Shown here: in pieces, positions 24,222 to 32,799 of the stretch
Layout: each line of letters starts with the position of its first letter
Position numbering within the stretch: position 1 is the first letter of the stretch
Assembly: GCA_028691975.1 (NCBI GenBank)
Contig: JAQUYF010000006.1
Location: 1 to 54,416 of the forward strand
Direction: 5' to 3'
DNA: 54,416 nucleotides
Origin: Bacteroidales bacterium
GTDB taxonomy: Bacteria; Bacteroidota; Bacteroidia; Bacteroidales; UBA932
The notes under the pieces: model-generated
The model's input: only the letters and a program-made list of their open reading frames with translations
Database searches by the model: none
Told to the model about the DNA's origin: nothing
Position numbers and translations under genes: made by a program

Positions 24222-24902
24222 TTAAACGATTGGCATCGGTAGCCACCCGTTTGCTCGGCAGCAGGCAACTGCTGCGATGACGATAAATCCACCCATGAGA
24301 ATGGTTGCGACCACATAACCGATAACTTGAAAACGCTTTAACCAAATATCATTGTTCCATCCTATAGTCTGAAATGCACTCCAGAAGCCGTGTGTCAGGT
24401 GAAACCATACTGCTATGAACCATATAATGTATGAAATGGCGATGCGGACATTTCCGAAAGTTCTATACATTAACATATTAGGATCCAACTCCGGTTGACC
24501 TGTCCAATTCTTCAACTGCATATTAGCCCAGAAGTCGTATAGGTGGATTCCGAGTCCGAGAAATACGATAATACCCAAGACAATCATATTTCTTGATGCC
24601 CAGCTGTCACCTTTTGTTTTTGTACGTACCTCATATCTGTTTGATCCGCCGCTTGCCTTACGGTTCATTGCGAAAAGTATAAAAGCGTAAATGATATGGA
24701 ATACGAAGCCGGCGGCAAGGATAGGAACCATAATACTTACGATCGGAAGTGACATAAATTCACAGGCTTTCTCAAAATCAGACGGACTGAATACCGAGAT
24801 AAAGTTGATGCACATGTGCATAGTAAGGAACAAGATCAGAAATAATCCGGTGATGCTCATTATTAGTTTTTTTCCGATAGATGTTTTAAATATTCTCGCC
24901 AT
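24222..24902 (-). CDS. frdC: Fumarate reductase/succinate dehydrogenase cytochrome b subunit
   Basis: Di-heme membrane anchor that passes electrons between menaquinone and the FrdAB catalytic subunits. It has 226 residues and five TM segments; KKLIMSITGLFLILFLTMHM contains the first heme-ligand His, VFHIIYAFILFAMN the second, then GLGIHLYDFW and WFHLTHGFWSAF. This matches the Bacteroides-type FrdC. Unlike the usual frdCAB order, no frdA or frdB lies downstream: hemW converges from the other side and pyrH lies behind. Family call is firm; absence of partners is directly seen. Confidence 0.92.
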   Translation of the reverse strand: MARIFKTSIGKKLIMSITGLFLILFLTMHMCINFISVFSPSDFEKACEFMSLPIVSIMVPILAAGFVFHIIYAFILFAMNRKASGGSNRYEVRTKTKGDSWASRNMIVLGIIVFLGLGIHLYDFWANMQLKNWTGQPELDPNMLMYRTFGNVRIAISYIIWFIAVWFHLTHGFWSAFQTIGWNNDIWLKRFQVIGYVVATILMGGFIVIAAVACCRANGWLPMPIV

Positions 24903-24932
24903 AATTCAATAAATTTTTGAATAATTTGGTGG

Positions 24933-24940
24933 CAAAGATA
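24933..24940 (-). promoter_or_regulatory. -7 element of frdC
   Basis: TATCTTTG read on the minus strand (24940-24933), 30 bases before the frdC ATG. No convincing TTG 19-21 bases upstream. Confidence 0.45.
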
Positions 24941-24949
24941 TGCCCAAAG

Positions 24950-24980
24950 TTGTAAAAATCATAATATTTGGTTATTTTTG
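24950..24980 (+). promoter_or_regulatory. Promoter of pyrH-frr-aroF
   Basis: TTG at 24950-24952, 20 bases, TATTTTTG at 24973-24980; the pyrH ATG is 22 bases further on. It is divergent from the frdC -7 box. Confidence 0.6.
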
Positions 24981-25002
24981 TTTGTTATAACAATATTGAA
25001 TT

Positions 25003-25710
25003 ATGAAGTATAAAAGAATATTATTGAAACTCAGCGGTGAAGCTATCGGCGGTGCTGACGGTGTCGGCCTGGATGAGGATGTTATGAAGCGTTATGCTTT
25101 CGAGATTGCGCAAGTTGTGAAAAAAGGAGTGCAAGTCGCTATCGTTATTGGCGGCGGTAACATATTCAGGGGTCTTGCCGGAACAGAGCGGGGTTTTGAC
25201 AGGGTAAGGGGAGATCAGATGGGTATGCTTGCAACTGTTATTAACAGCATTGGAATGTCGCTTTCCCTTCGTAATGAAGGGGTTAATGCGGAGGTATTTA
25301 CTTCTACACCCATGCGCCCCATGGCCAAATATTACATGAGAGACGAAGTGCTTGACTACATGGCAAATGGTGGAGTCGCTTTGATTGCCGGGGGTACCGG
25401 TAACCCGTTCTTTACCACTGATTCAGCTTCTGCACTTCGTGCCTGCGAGTTGGGAGCCGATGCTCTTCTGAAAGGGACAAAAGTGGACGGTGTCTATAAT
25501 TGTGATCCCAAGAAGCATCCGGATGCTGTAAAGTATCCTGCTCTTACTTTTGATAAGGCTCTCGATGAGAATCTTCGCGTGATGGATCAGACGGCTTTTA
25601 CGCTCTGTAAGGAGAATAATATGCCTGTTATAGTGTTCAATGCCGGAAATGAAGGTGACCTTGTGCGGTTGATCGGTGGAGAGCAAATAGGTTCGATAAT
25701 TACTAATTAG
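25003..25710 (+). CDS. pyrH: UMP kinase
   Basis: Phosphorylates UMP to UDP; the bacterial hexameric amino-acid-kinase-fold enzyme. It has 235 residues with [11 protein letters not shown] at the N terminus, [13 protein letters not shown], the uridine-binding [12 protein letters not shown], and the ATP-side [20 protein letters not shown] and [15 protein letters not shown]. The C-terminal [19 protein letters not shown] is also conserved. It is followed by frr after 23 bases, a widely conserved pair. Confidence 0.96.
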   Translation: MKYKRILLKLSGEAIGGADGVGLDEDVMKRYAFEIAQVVKKGVQVAIVIGGGNIFRGLAGTERGFDRVRGDQMGMLATVINSIGMSLSLRNEGVNAEVFTSTPMRPMAKYYMRDEVLDYMANGGVALIAGGTGNPFFTTDSASALRACELGADALLKGTKVDGVYNCDPKKHPDAVKYPALTFDKALDENLRVMDQTAFTLCKENNMPVIVFNAGNEGDLVRLIGGEQIGSIITN

Positions 25711-25733
25711 TTAATAAATTAAAATTAAGAGAT

Positions 25734-26297
25734 ATGTTTGAAACATCTAAAGAAGTTATTGATGCGGCAAAAGCTAAAATGGTTGCTGCTGTGGATTTTC
25801 TCGAGGAAGATCTTAAAACTTATCGTGCCGGTAAGGCCAATCCTTCCGTATTTAACAATATCCTGGTCAATTATTACGGGGCTATGACTCCGGTACCTCA
25901 GGTGGCAAGTATCACTACTCCCGATGCCAAGACAATGATCATTCAGCCTTGGGAAAAAAGTCTGATTCATACCATAGAAAAGGCGATTATGGACGCCAAC
26001 ATCGGATTCACTCCTCAAAACAACGGTGAGACCATTCGTATAAATGTGCCCGCTTTGACGGAAGAGAGACGCAAAGAGCTTGTTAAGAAGGCCCGTACAG
26101 CAGGTGAATCTGCTAAAATCAGTGTAAGAAATGCTCGTCGAGATGCCATTGATGCCTTGAAGAAACTACAGAAGGAAGGCCTGCCTGAAGATGCTGAGAA
26201 GGATGCTGAAGCTGAAATGCAGAAAGAAACTGATGCCTTCTCAAAGAGGATTGATGAAGTGCTTGCTATCAAAGAAAAAGAGATAATGACGGTATAG
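25734..26297 (+). CDS. frr: Ribosome recycling factor
   Basis: With EF-G it splits post-termination ribosomes. It has 187 residues, the family's usual length. The N-terminal helix has [40 protein letters not shown] and [20 protein letters not shown] form domain I/II junctions; IKEKEIMTV ends the protein. It is co-transcribed with pyrH; aroF follows after 4 bases. Confidence 0.96.
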   Translation: MFETSKEVIDAAKAKMVAAVDFLEEDLKTYRAGKANPSVFNNILVNYYGAMTPVPQVASITTPDAKTMIIQPWEKSLIHTIEKAIMDANIGFTPQNNGETIRINVPALTEERRKELVKKARTAGESAKISVRNARRDAIDALKKLQKEGLPEDAEKDAEAEMQKETDAFSKRIDEVLAIKEKEIMTV

Positions 26298-26301
26298 TGT
26301 A

Positions 26302-27348
26302 GTGTCTGAAATTGAAACATTAATCTGTGGCCCGTGCAGTGCCGAGACTGAAGAACAGGTTTTTGAGACGGCCAAGGCTCTGTGTGGCATATTGCGTCCC
26401 GATGGGAAACGATATGTTTCTGCATACAGGGCTGGACTCTGGAAGCCTCGCACTCATCCCGGATCATTTCAAGGAGTGGGAGAGAGAGGTATTCCGTGGC
26501 TCGTCAGAGTGCAGAAGGAACTGGGAATGAAAGTGATAGTGGAGGTTGCCAAACCTGCTCATATAGATGCCGTCTTGAGTGCCGGTATAGATATGATATG
26601 GATTGGGACGCGCACGACAACCAACTCTTTTGCCATGCAAGACTTATGTGATGTTTTGCGTGGTGTGGATGTTCCCGTTTTTGTCAAAAACCCTGTCAAT
26701 CCTGATTTAGAGCTTTGGATTGGGGCGATAGAAAGGTTGCAGCGTGCCGGTATTAAGCATATTACAGCTGTACACAGAGGATTTTCATACTATGAAAAGA
26801 GTAAATATCGTAATATTCCCAAGTGGCAAGTCCCAATAGACCTTATGCAGCGCATGCCTCAGATTCCGATTATTTGTGACCCGAGTCATATTGCCGGAGA
26901 TAAAGCTTATGTTGCCGAAATTTCACAAAAAGCCATGGATCTCGGCTTCAAGGGGCTCTTTATTGAGTCGCATATTTGTCCTGATAAGGCGTTGAGTGAT
27001 GCTAAGCAGCAGCTGACTCCTTCCGAGCTGGCGTCTATGCTTGACGCTCTGGAGGTTCGATCCGAAAGCTCTGAGAGTGCCGATTATCTCGCAGCCGTTG
27101 ATCATATACGTGCGCACATAGATGTGATTGACGATAATATACTTGAGCTGATCGCTTCCCGTATGAGGTTGGTTGATGAGATCGGTCGTTACAAAAAGGA
27201 GAACAATATTACCGTGCTTCAGCCTCGCAGGTGGGAGTCTGTCTTGAACAAGGCCATAGCCGGTGCCGGTGAGCGTGGCCTCGACAAAAAGTTTGTAGAA
27301 GAGCTCTTCAAACTCATACATCAGGCATCAATTGACAGGCAGAGCTGA
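26302..27348 (+). CDS. aroF: DAHP synthase / chorismate mutase fusion
   Basis: Bifunctional shikimate-pathway enzyme of 348 residues. Residues ~1-255 are a type I-beta DAHP synthase: CGPCSAETEEQVFETAK, LWKPRTHPGSFQGVGERG, FVKNPVNPDLELWIGA, AVHRGFSYYEKSKYRN and CDPSHIAGDK. Residues ~265-348 are an AroQ-type chorismate mutase: IDVIDDNILELIASRMRLVD, IGRYKKENNITVLQPRRWE. The fused mutase is generally thought to act in feedback control by prephenate. The start is GTG at 26302; no ATG precedes the conserved N-terminal strand. Placement behind frr rather than in an aro cluster is noteworthy. Confidence 0.93.
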   Translation: MSEIETLICGPCSAETEEQVFETAKALCGILRPDGKRYVSAYRAGLWKPRTHPGSFQGVGERGIPWLVRVQKELGMKVIVEVAKPAHIDAVLSAGIDMIWIGTRTTTNSFAMQDLCDVLRGVDVPVFVKNPVNPDLELWIGAIERLQRAGIKHITAVHRGFSYYEKSKYRNIPKWQVPIDLMQRMPQIPIICDPSHIAGDKAYVAEISQKAMDLGFKGLFIESHICPDKALSDAKQQLTPSELASMLDALEVRSESSESADYLAAVDHIRAHIDVIDDNILELIASRMRLVDEIGRYKKENNITVLQPRRWESVLNKAIAGAGERGLDKKFVEELFKLIHQASIDRQS

Positions 27349-27352
27349 GGTC

Positions 27353-27874
27353 CTACCCTTCAATACAATCGAAATCGAGATATTCGTATTCGCCACCCCA
27401 ATTTGTGATAATTGTTTGAAAGCCCGCTTGCGAGATGACAAGGGAAGCGGTGTTGTCGTTTGGGTGAAAACTGATGTTTACAGCTTGCTTTAAGTCTTTG
27501 TCTAAAAACAGTTTGACATCCCCATTCGGATCATTTATCAGGCCAAAAAGGGAAACTGAGCCCGGAGTAGTTCCCAAGCAGCGTTCCATTCTTTCCGGAG
27601 AAGCAAAAGAGAGCTTCCCCTGATGCAAGACATGTTCCAAATCGTGAATAGGCAACGTTTTGTGGCACTCTATAATTACAAGATAGTGCCTGTTCCCCTT
27701 GTGATTTCTGAAAAATAGATTCTTGCAGTGAGTACACTCCTCTGCAATGAGAGTGTTCCAGTACTCAAGCGCAACTTCGACGGTCGGTAAGGCCGGATGC
27801 TCATATACCCTGTAAGCAACACCCCACTCCTTCAATTTGTTATATACTATTTCGCGCCTCTGAATTGATTCCAT
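27353..27874 (-). CDS. YbaK/ProX-type aminoacyl-tRNA deacylase
   Basis: It has 173 residues from ATG 27874. The editing-domain fold is shown by VYEHPALPTVEVALEYWN, CTHCKNLFFRNHKGNRHYLV with the conserved lysine of the active site, LSFASPERMERCLGTTPGSV and FGLINDPNGDVKLFLDKDL. Proteins of this type clear Ala- or Cys-charged tRNA(Pro); the size and motifs fit stand-alone ProX-type deacylases. The upstream in-frame ATG at 27946 is rejected because the -7 box overlaps it. Converges on aroF with a 4-base gap. Confidence 0.85.
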   Translation of the reverse strand: MESIQRREIVYNKLKEWGVAYRVYEHPALPTVEVALEYWNTLIAEECTHCKNLFFRNHKGNRHYLVIIECHKTLPIHDLEHVLHQGKLSFASPERMERCLGTTPGSVSLFGLINDPNGDVKLFLDKDLKQAVNISFHPNDNTASLVISQAGFQTIITNWGGEYEYLDFDCIEG

Positions 27875-27878
27875 AGCG

Positions 27879-27886
27879 CAAAGATA
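27879..27886 (-). promoter_or_regulatory. -7 element of the ybaK-like gene
   Basis: TATCTTTG on the minus strand (27886-27879) ends only 4 bases before the ATG, placing the start of transcription at or next to the start codon (leaderless). No clear -33 TTG. Confidence 0.45.
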
Positions 27887-27944
27887 GGGGTAAATCATAG
27901 CTATTGATACTTTGCAGAACGAAAATTGTGGAGCTGAAGTAAGC

Positions 27945-27983
27945 AAAAAACAACGGGCTGCCGGTGAGGGTGCCCGTTGTTTT
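27945..27983 (-). terminator. Intrinsic terminator after pgk
   Basis: AAAACAACGGGC (27947-27958) and GCCCGTTGTTTT (27972-27983) form a perfect 12-bp stem with a 13-base loop. On the minus strand it ends in a run of T (A at 27945-27950 on the plus strand), 14 bases beyond the pgk stop. Confidence 0.85.
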
Positions 27984-27996
27984 CCAAAAGAGTGTA

Positions 27997-29250
27997 TTAC
28001 TCTTCTTTAATGGCTTTGATGCCGGGGAGTTCAATACCTTCAAGGTATTCGAGCATTGCGCCGCCGCCTGTCGATACGTAACTGACTTTGTCAGCGTAAC
28101 CCATTTGCGATACTGCGGCAACAGAGTCTCCGCCACCTACCAAAGTGAAAGTGCCGTTTGCGGTAGCTTCTGCAAGAATACCGGCCATGGCTTTTGTGCC
28201 GACTGCAAATTTAGGCATCTCAAATACTCCGAGAGGTCCGTTCCAAAGAACAGTCTTTGACTTCATTACGATCTCTTTCCAGTATGCGACCGTTGAAGGG
28301 GCTGCATCAACACCTTGCCATCCGTCAGGAATCTCGAAAGTAGAGACAATTTTGGTATTGGCGTCATTGCTAAAGGCGTCAGCGATAACAACTTCGTTGT
28401 CCCAGCGAATTTTCATGCCTTTGGCTTCGGCTTTTTTCATAATGTTTTTTGCAACATCAATCTGGTCATCTTCGCAGATAGAGTCACCGATCTTGCCGCC
28501 CTGCGCTTTTACAAAAGTAAATGCCATACCGCCGCATATAATCAGATTGTCAACTTTGTCGATCAAGTTTTCGATAATACCGATCTTGGAAGAAACTTTG
28601 GCTCCGCCGATGATAGCAGTAAGAGGGCGTGCAGGGTTGTTGAGAATCTTATCAATGGCTTTAATTTCCCCTTCCATTACGTAGCCGAACATCTTGTCAT
28701 TAGGGAAGTATTTGGCTATTAATGCTGTAGAAGCGTGTGCGCGGTGTGCAGTACCAAAGGCGTCATTAATGTAGCAGTCGGCGTATGAAGCGAGCTTTTT
28801 AACAAAAGCCTTTTGGCTTTCTTTTATAACAGCTTTGGCTGCTTTCTTCTCTTCATCGGAAGCATCTTCTGCCAAACCGCGAGGTTTGCCCTCTTCTTCT
28901 GCGTAGAAACGGAGGTTTTCAAGCAAAAGGACTTCGCCCGGTTTCAGTGCGGCTGCCTGGGCATCGGCTGCCTGGCAGTCAGGTGCAAATTGTACCTTTA
29001 CGCCAAGATATTGTTCAATACGGGAGATAACGTGTTTAAGCGAAAATTTGTCTGCAGGACCTTTTGGACGTCCAAGGTGAGACATGATAATCAGGGATCC
29101 TCCTTTTTCGAGGACTTTTTTCAGGGTAGGGATGGCAGCTCTGATACGAGTGTCGTCCGTGATTTCAAATTGTTCGTTCAATGGAACGTTGAAGTCAACC
29201 CTAACAATGGCTTTCTTGCCATTAAAATCGTAAGTGTCAATATTTTTCAT
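27997..29250 (-). CDS. pgk: Phosphoglycerate kinase
   Basis: Glycolytic transfer of phosphate from 1,3-bisphosphoglycerate to ADP. It has 417 residues from ATG 29250 ([20 protein letters not shown]). Motifs: [47 protein letters not shown], the adenine-site [15 protein letters not shown] and the C-terminal [12 protein letters not shown] frame extension to 29376 is open but crosses the promoter and lacks homology. It has its own promoter and terminator. Confidence 0.96.
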   Translation of the reverse strand: MKNIDTYDFNGKKAIVRVDFNVPLNEQFEITDDTRIRAAIPTLKKVLEKGGSLIIMSHLGRPKGPADKFSLKHVISRIEQYLGVKVQFAPDCQAADAQAAALKPGEVLLLENLRFYAEEEGKPRGLAEDASDEEKKAAKAVIKESQKAFVKKLASYADCYINDAFGTAHRAHASTALIAKYFPNDKMFGYVMEGEIKAIDKILNNPARPLTAIIGGAKVSSKIGIIENLIDKVDNLIICGGMAFTFVKAQGGKIGDSICEDDQIDVAKNIMKKAEAKGMKIRWDNEVVIADAFSNDANTKIVSTFEIPDGWQGVDAAPSTVAYWKEIVMKSKTVLWNGPLGVFEMPKFAVGTKAMAGILAEATANGTFTLVGGGDSVAAVSQMGYADKVSYVSTGGGAMLEYLEGIELPGIKAIKEE

Positions 29251-29288
29251 CTTTATAGAAATTGATTTGCAACTATTAATAACATCCG

Positions 29289-29319
29289 CAAAAGTAGAAA
29301 AATTTGTGCACCTAATCAA
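29289..29319 (-). promoter_or_regulatory. Promoter of pgk
   Basis: Minus strand: TTG (29319-29317), 20 bases, TACTTTTG (29296-29289), 38 bases before the pgk ATG. Confidence 0.7.
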
Positions 29320-29337
29320 TAAGTGTCCAATATTTTC

Positions 29338-29345
29338 TACCTTTG
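29338..29345 (+). promoter_or_regulatory. -7 element of the methyltransferase gene
   Basis: TACCTTTG, an exact -7 match, ends 6 bases before the ATG at 29352, so the mRNA would start at the start codon. No TTG at the normal -33 spacing; TTTG at 29303-29306 is too far. Confidence 0.5.
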
Positions 29346-29351
29346 CAAGAT

Positions 29352-30251
29352 ATGACGATAGAACAGCCATCAGCATCCTGGAAAGATTACGAATTGATTG
29401 ATTCGGGTAATTATGAGAAGCTTGAGAGATTCGGGCCGTATGTTATGATTCGTCCCGAGCCGAAAGCTTTGTGGGATAAAACGTTATCCGACAGGGAATG
29501 GGAAGCTATGGCACACACTCGTTTTGTCCAGGGGGCCGGTTTCGGCAAGGCCGGAAAGGAAGACAGCGGGACATGGAATATGCTGAAGAAGATGCAGGAT
29601 CAGTGGGTTATCAACTACAGTAGCAGTTTTAAACTTAGACTTGGCCTGACTTCTTTTAAGCACGTAGGCGTCTTTCCAGAACAGGCGCCCAATTGGGATT
29701 ATATCTCAAGGAGCGTTAAGGAGATAGCTGCAGGGCAGCAAAATCCTCCAAAGGTGCTTAATCTCTTTGCTTACACTGGTGCCGCCTCTCTTGCTGCGCG
29801 CAGAGCGGGAGCGGATGTCACTCACCTCGACTCTGTCAGGCAAGTTGTTACGTGGGCCAAGGCTAATATGGAGTTGAGCGGTATGAATGATATTCGCTGG
29901 ATTATTGAGGATGCCCTCAAATTTGTAAAGCGTGAGGTCCGTCGCGGCAACCTCTATCAGGGTCTTATGCTTGATCCTCCGGCTTACGGGCATGGTACTG
30001 ACGGTGAGAGATGGAAGTTGGACGAGTGTCTATTTGAGATGCTTAAGTGCTGTGCACAAATTCTTGCTCCGAAAGAGAGTTTTATGGTGCTTAACCTCTA
30101 TTCCAACGGTTATTCGGCTGTGCTTGCGGATACTCTGGTAAGAAGTGCCTTTGGCGAAAAATTCATCTCTCTGGATTACGGAGAGTTGATATTGAAAGAC
30201 CGTTTTGGCAAGGCCCTGCCTCTGAGCGTTGTATCAAGGATGAGAAGATAA
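29352..30251 (+). CDS. Class I SAM-dependent methyltransferase, RlmI/RlmL-like
   Basis: It has 299 residues from ATG 29352. The Rossmann motifs are [19 protein letters not shown] (motif I), [38 protein letters not shown] and the catalytic-loop segment [11 protein letters not shown], followed by [16 protein letters not shown]. The layout resembles 23S rRNA cytosine methyltransferases of the RlmI group but without an N-terminal PUA domain; the exact target is unknown. It starts a unit with lgt (18-base gap). Confidence 0.85.
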   Translation: MTIEQPSASWKDYELIDSGNYEKLERFGPYVMIRPEPKALWDKTLSDREWEAMAHTRFVQGAGFGKAGKEDSGTWNMLKKMQDQWVINYSSSFKLRLGLTSFKHVGVFPEQAPNWDYISRSVKEIAAGQQNPPKVLNLFAYTGAASLAARRAGADVTHLDSVRQVVTWAKANMELSGMNDIRWIIEDALKFVKREVRRGNLYQGLMLDPPAYGHGTDGERWKLDECLFEMLKCCAQILAPKESFMVLNLYSNGYSAVLADTLVRSAFGEKFISLDYGELILKDRFGKALPLSVVSRMRR

Positions 30252-30269
30252 TTAATTAAAATTTACGAT

Positions 30270-31145
30270 ATGTTTGATTTTTTGGCAATTACGTGGAATG
30301 TAGATCCGATTCTATGCAAATTGGGACCTATAGTAATCAGATATTATTCACTTTTGTTTGTGGCCGGGTTCCCGTTGGGGTATTGGCTTTTCATGAAGTT
30401 TTACAAGAGAGAAGGGCTTAATGTCAATCTGCTTGAGCCGTTACTTTGGGCATTGTTGATTGGAACTATAGTCGGTGCCCGTTTGGGACATTGCCTGTTT
30501 TATCAGCCTGATTATTATCTTACTTCAGAGCATTGGCTCGAAATATTTCAGCCATGGAAAGGAGGTCTTGCCAGCCATGGAGGGGCGATAGCTTTGATAT
30601 TTGCAATTTGGTGGTATGTCCACAAATACGGCAAGAAAAACAATTTCGATATGATGTGGGTCTTCGATCGTCTTGCAATTGCCGTCTGCTTTGCGGGATG
30701 TCTGATCAGATTGGGCAATTTGATGAATTCGGAGATCTATGGAGATGCTACAAATTTGCCGTGGGGCTTTATTTTTGTTCGGAGAGGGGAGACAGTGCCA
30801 AAGCACCCGACTCAACTGTATGAGGCTTTGAGCTATCTGATTCTCGGCTTTATTTTATTGGGAGTATATTATAAGAAGTTGGATAAGGTTTACAGGGGAT
30901 GGATATTCGGATTGTTTTTGATTGTTCTGTTCGGGATGCGTTTTTTGATAGAGTTTGTTAAGGAGCCGCAAGTTGCCTTTGAAGAGAATATGAGTCTTGA
31001 TATGGGTCAATGGTTGAGTGTTCCGTTTATTTTGGCAGGTGTAGTGATACTTATCTTGAGTTATGTCTTTAAAAAGCCGGCCAGGCTGGTGCCGCCGGAT
31101 CCCAAAGCGCACTATTGCCCACCACCGAAGGCTGCTAATAAGTGA
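30270..31145 (+). CDS. lgt: Prolipoprotein diacylglyceryl transferase
   Basis: Inner-membrane enzyme that adds diacylglycerol to the lipobox cysteine of lipoproteins. It has 291 residues and about seven TM segments. Signature residues: IVIRYYSLLFVAGFPLGYW, GTIVGARLGHCLFY, KGGLASHGGAIALI and the Lgt motif IRLGNLMNSEIYGDATNLPW. The C-terminal tail is short and basic/proline rich (KKPARLVPPDPKAH). Several lipoproteins in this window (phosphatase, MFP, GldH) are its likely substrates. Confidence 0.94.
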   Translation: MFDFLAITWNVDPILCKLGPIVIRYYSLLFVAGFPLGYWLFMKFYKREGLNVNLLEPLLWALLIGTIVGARLGHCLFYQPDYYLTSEHWLEIFQPWKGGLASHGGAIALIFAIWWYVHKYGKKNNFDMMWVFDRLAIAVCFAGCLIRLGNLMNSEIYGDATNLPWGFIFVRRGETVPKHPTQLYEALSYLILGFILLGVYYKKLDKVYRGWIFGLFLIVLFGMRFLIEFVKEPQVAFEENMSLDMGQWLSVPFILAGVVILILSYVFKKPARLVPPDPKAHYCPPPKAANK

Positions 31146-31184
31146 TTTGTAATTGATTGAGGCTCATATCAAAAGGGATAATAA

Positions 31185-31216
31185 TTTGGATAAAAGGCCA
31201 ATTATCGTTACCTTTG
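31185..31216 (+). promoter_or_regulatory. Promoter of the secreted barrel-like gene
   Basis: TTTG at 31185-31188, 20 bases, TACCTTTG at 31209-31216, an exact consensus match. The ATG is at 31323, leaving a ~100-base leader with a small hairpin (GTGG 31226-31229 / CCAC 31237-31240) and no ORF. Confidence 0.75.
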
Positions 31217-31322
31217 CGGGGTTATGTGGTCTTGCGCCACGATAAGGCTCTGTTTTTTAGATCGTTATGTTTGGAGCAGTTAGTGCGGGTTGCCGTACAA
31301 CATATAATAAATAATAGTCGTT

Positions 31323-32252
31323 ATGAGTATGAGACGTAGGTTGTTTTTTGTATTATTCGTGGCATTTCTGTCTGCTACAACAATGTTTGCTCAAAATAAT
31401 TTTGAAAAGAATTATCAGGTTGAGGGAACCGCCCGCAAAGTCGGGCAAAAATTTGAATGCTTTATCTATAAAGGCTTTGATGAGCCTTGTGCCGTTGTAT
31501 ATACGGTTTCATCAAGTGACGGTACCGAGTATTCTAATCTGAAGCTACAAATATCATATCGTAAGGGATATGTCTATTCTGGATTCGTTTCAGACAGGTT
31601 TTTTACGGTAAAGATTGAGCAGGTCATCATTTTTGACGATGAAGGAAATATTAAAGATCAGGAGATATTGTCCGAAGGAGAGAAAGTCTCTGTAAAGGCA
31701 GAACTGACCCCGATAGGCAAGGTCGCTACGATAATATTGTTTCCGATCACCCTGGCTTCAGACGTGTATGTAAGAAATGTGTTGAGTATGTATAATTTCA
31801 ACTCCAGTGATATTTTCTCCAATTTTACTGCCGATTTTGATATAGGCTTTAAAAATACGTGGATTTCACATGTCGATATTGAGTATGGTTTTTCATATAG
31901 AGACGGTAATTATTCGGATACCGATCTGACTACAAAGGTACATGATTACGGTGTTCACCTTGGGGCTTTCTACAAAGTGCTGAACAATAAGAAATCACAT
32001 ATATTCAACCCTTATATCGGTGTTACGGGCCACTATTACTTTACCGATTCATCACTTACCGAAGCGGCTCCTGCGATTGGTTTTACTCTTGGATGGAAGT
32101 ATGTAATGTTGGATTTCAGGTATTCTCAGCCGTTTATGTTTGCATCCAGAACATTTGACCTCAGCGGCGGATATATTCAGGGCGGTATCTGTGTGAAATT
32201 TCAGCCGACACCTTTTTCTCTTTTCTCAAAGAGACATATTTCCTGGAAATAG
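31323..32252 (+). CDS. Secreted protein with C-terminal beta-barrel-like region, unknown function
   Basis: It has 309 residues. The signal peptide (RRLFFVLFVAFLSATTMFAQ) is followed by a ~110-residue soluble part (EGTARKVGQKFECFIYKGFD, EILSEGEKVSVKAELTPIG). The C-terminal ~150 residues have alternating strands: HVDIEYGFSYRDGNY, YGVHLGAFYKVLNNKKSH, FNPYIGVTGHYYFT, IGFTLGWKYVMLDFRYSQPF and YIQGGICVKF, suggesting an outer-membrane barrel. I do not recognise a named family. The stop abuts the stop of smpB with no base between. Confidence 0.7.
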   Translation: MSMRRRLFFVLFVAFLSATTMFAQNNFEKNYQVEGTARKVGQKFECFIYKGFDEPCAVVYTVSSSDGTEYSNLKLQISYRKGYVYSGFVSDRFFTVKIEQVIIFDDEGNIKDQEILSEGEKVSVKAELTPIGKVATIILFPITLASDVYVRNVLSMYNFNSSDIFSNFTADFDIGFKNTWISHVDIEYGFSYRDGNYSDTDLTTKVHDYGVHLGAFYKVLNNKKSHIFNPYIGVTGHYYFTDSSLTEAAPAIGFTLGWKYVMLDFRYSQPFMFASRTFDLSGGYIQGGICVKFQPTPFSLFSKRHISWK

Positions 32253-32705
32253 TTACTCGCGCTCCATATCGCGTCGCATGTCCTTCTCTTTGATGGTCTG
32301 ACGCTTGTCGTATTCGCGTTTGCCTCTTGCCAGGGCGATGTTCAATTTAGCATAGCCGTTTTCGGCAATAAACATACGTGTAGCCACTATGGTCAGACCC
32401 TTTTCCTTGGTGGCACGCCGCAGCTTTCGCAGCTCTCGTTTGTTTAGAAGCAGTTTACGATCTCGGCGCGGATCATTACGGCTGAAAGCGGACCCCCACC
32501 AATATTCCGAGATATTCATGTTCTTAACAAAGAGCTCTCCTTCAACGAAGTAACAGTAGCTGTCCACAAGAGATGCCTTTCCTGCGCGAATAGACTTTAT
32601 TTCTGTGCCGCTCAGTACTATCCCGGCGGTAAAGGTCTCTATAAACTCATATTCAAACGAGGCTCTCTTATTCTTTATCTCTATTTTACTCTTGGCTTTA
32701 GGCAT
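32253..32705 (-). CDS. smpB: SsrA-binding protein SmpB
   Basis: Binds tmRNA and brings it to stalled ribosomes. It has 150 residues: [35 protein letters not shown], the core [19 protein letters not shown], HxR-type [13 protein letters not shown], and the basic C-terminal tail ([20 protein letters not shown]) that enters the decoding centre. No tmRNA gene is seen nearby. Confidence 0.95.
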   Translation of the reverse strand: MPKAKSKIEIKNKRASFEYEFIETFTAGIVLSGTEIKSIRAGKASLVDSYCYFVEGELFVKNMNISEYWWGSAFSRNDPRRDRKLLLNKRELRKLRRATKEKGLTIVATRMFIAENGYAKLNIALARGKREYDKRQTIKEKDMRRDMERE

Positions 32706-32754
32706 ATCCTCTCTTTTTGCACCCTGTTAGATGCAGTTTTGTAATGATTCGTTG

Positions 32755-32773
32755 CAAAATTAGTGTAAATTTG
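32755..32773. promoter_or_regulatory. Back-to-back -7 elements of smpB and miaA
   Basis: Minus-strand TAATTTTG (32762-32755) for smpB and plus-strand TAAATTTG (32766-32773) for miaA lie three bases apart and point away from each other. Both -33 matches are poorly spaced (about 23-24 bases). RNA polymerase could not occupy both at once. Confidence 0.45.
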
Positions 32774-32799
32774 TCGAATAATAGACAATAACTACCCCC

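Noticed and set aside
29251-29376. 42-codon extension upstream of pgk
   Set aside because: It spans the pgk promoter and the start of the divergent methyltransferase gene; conserved Pgk sequence begins at ATG 29250.
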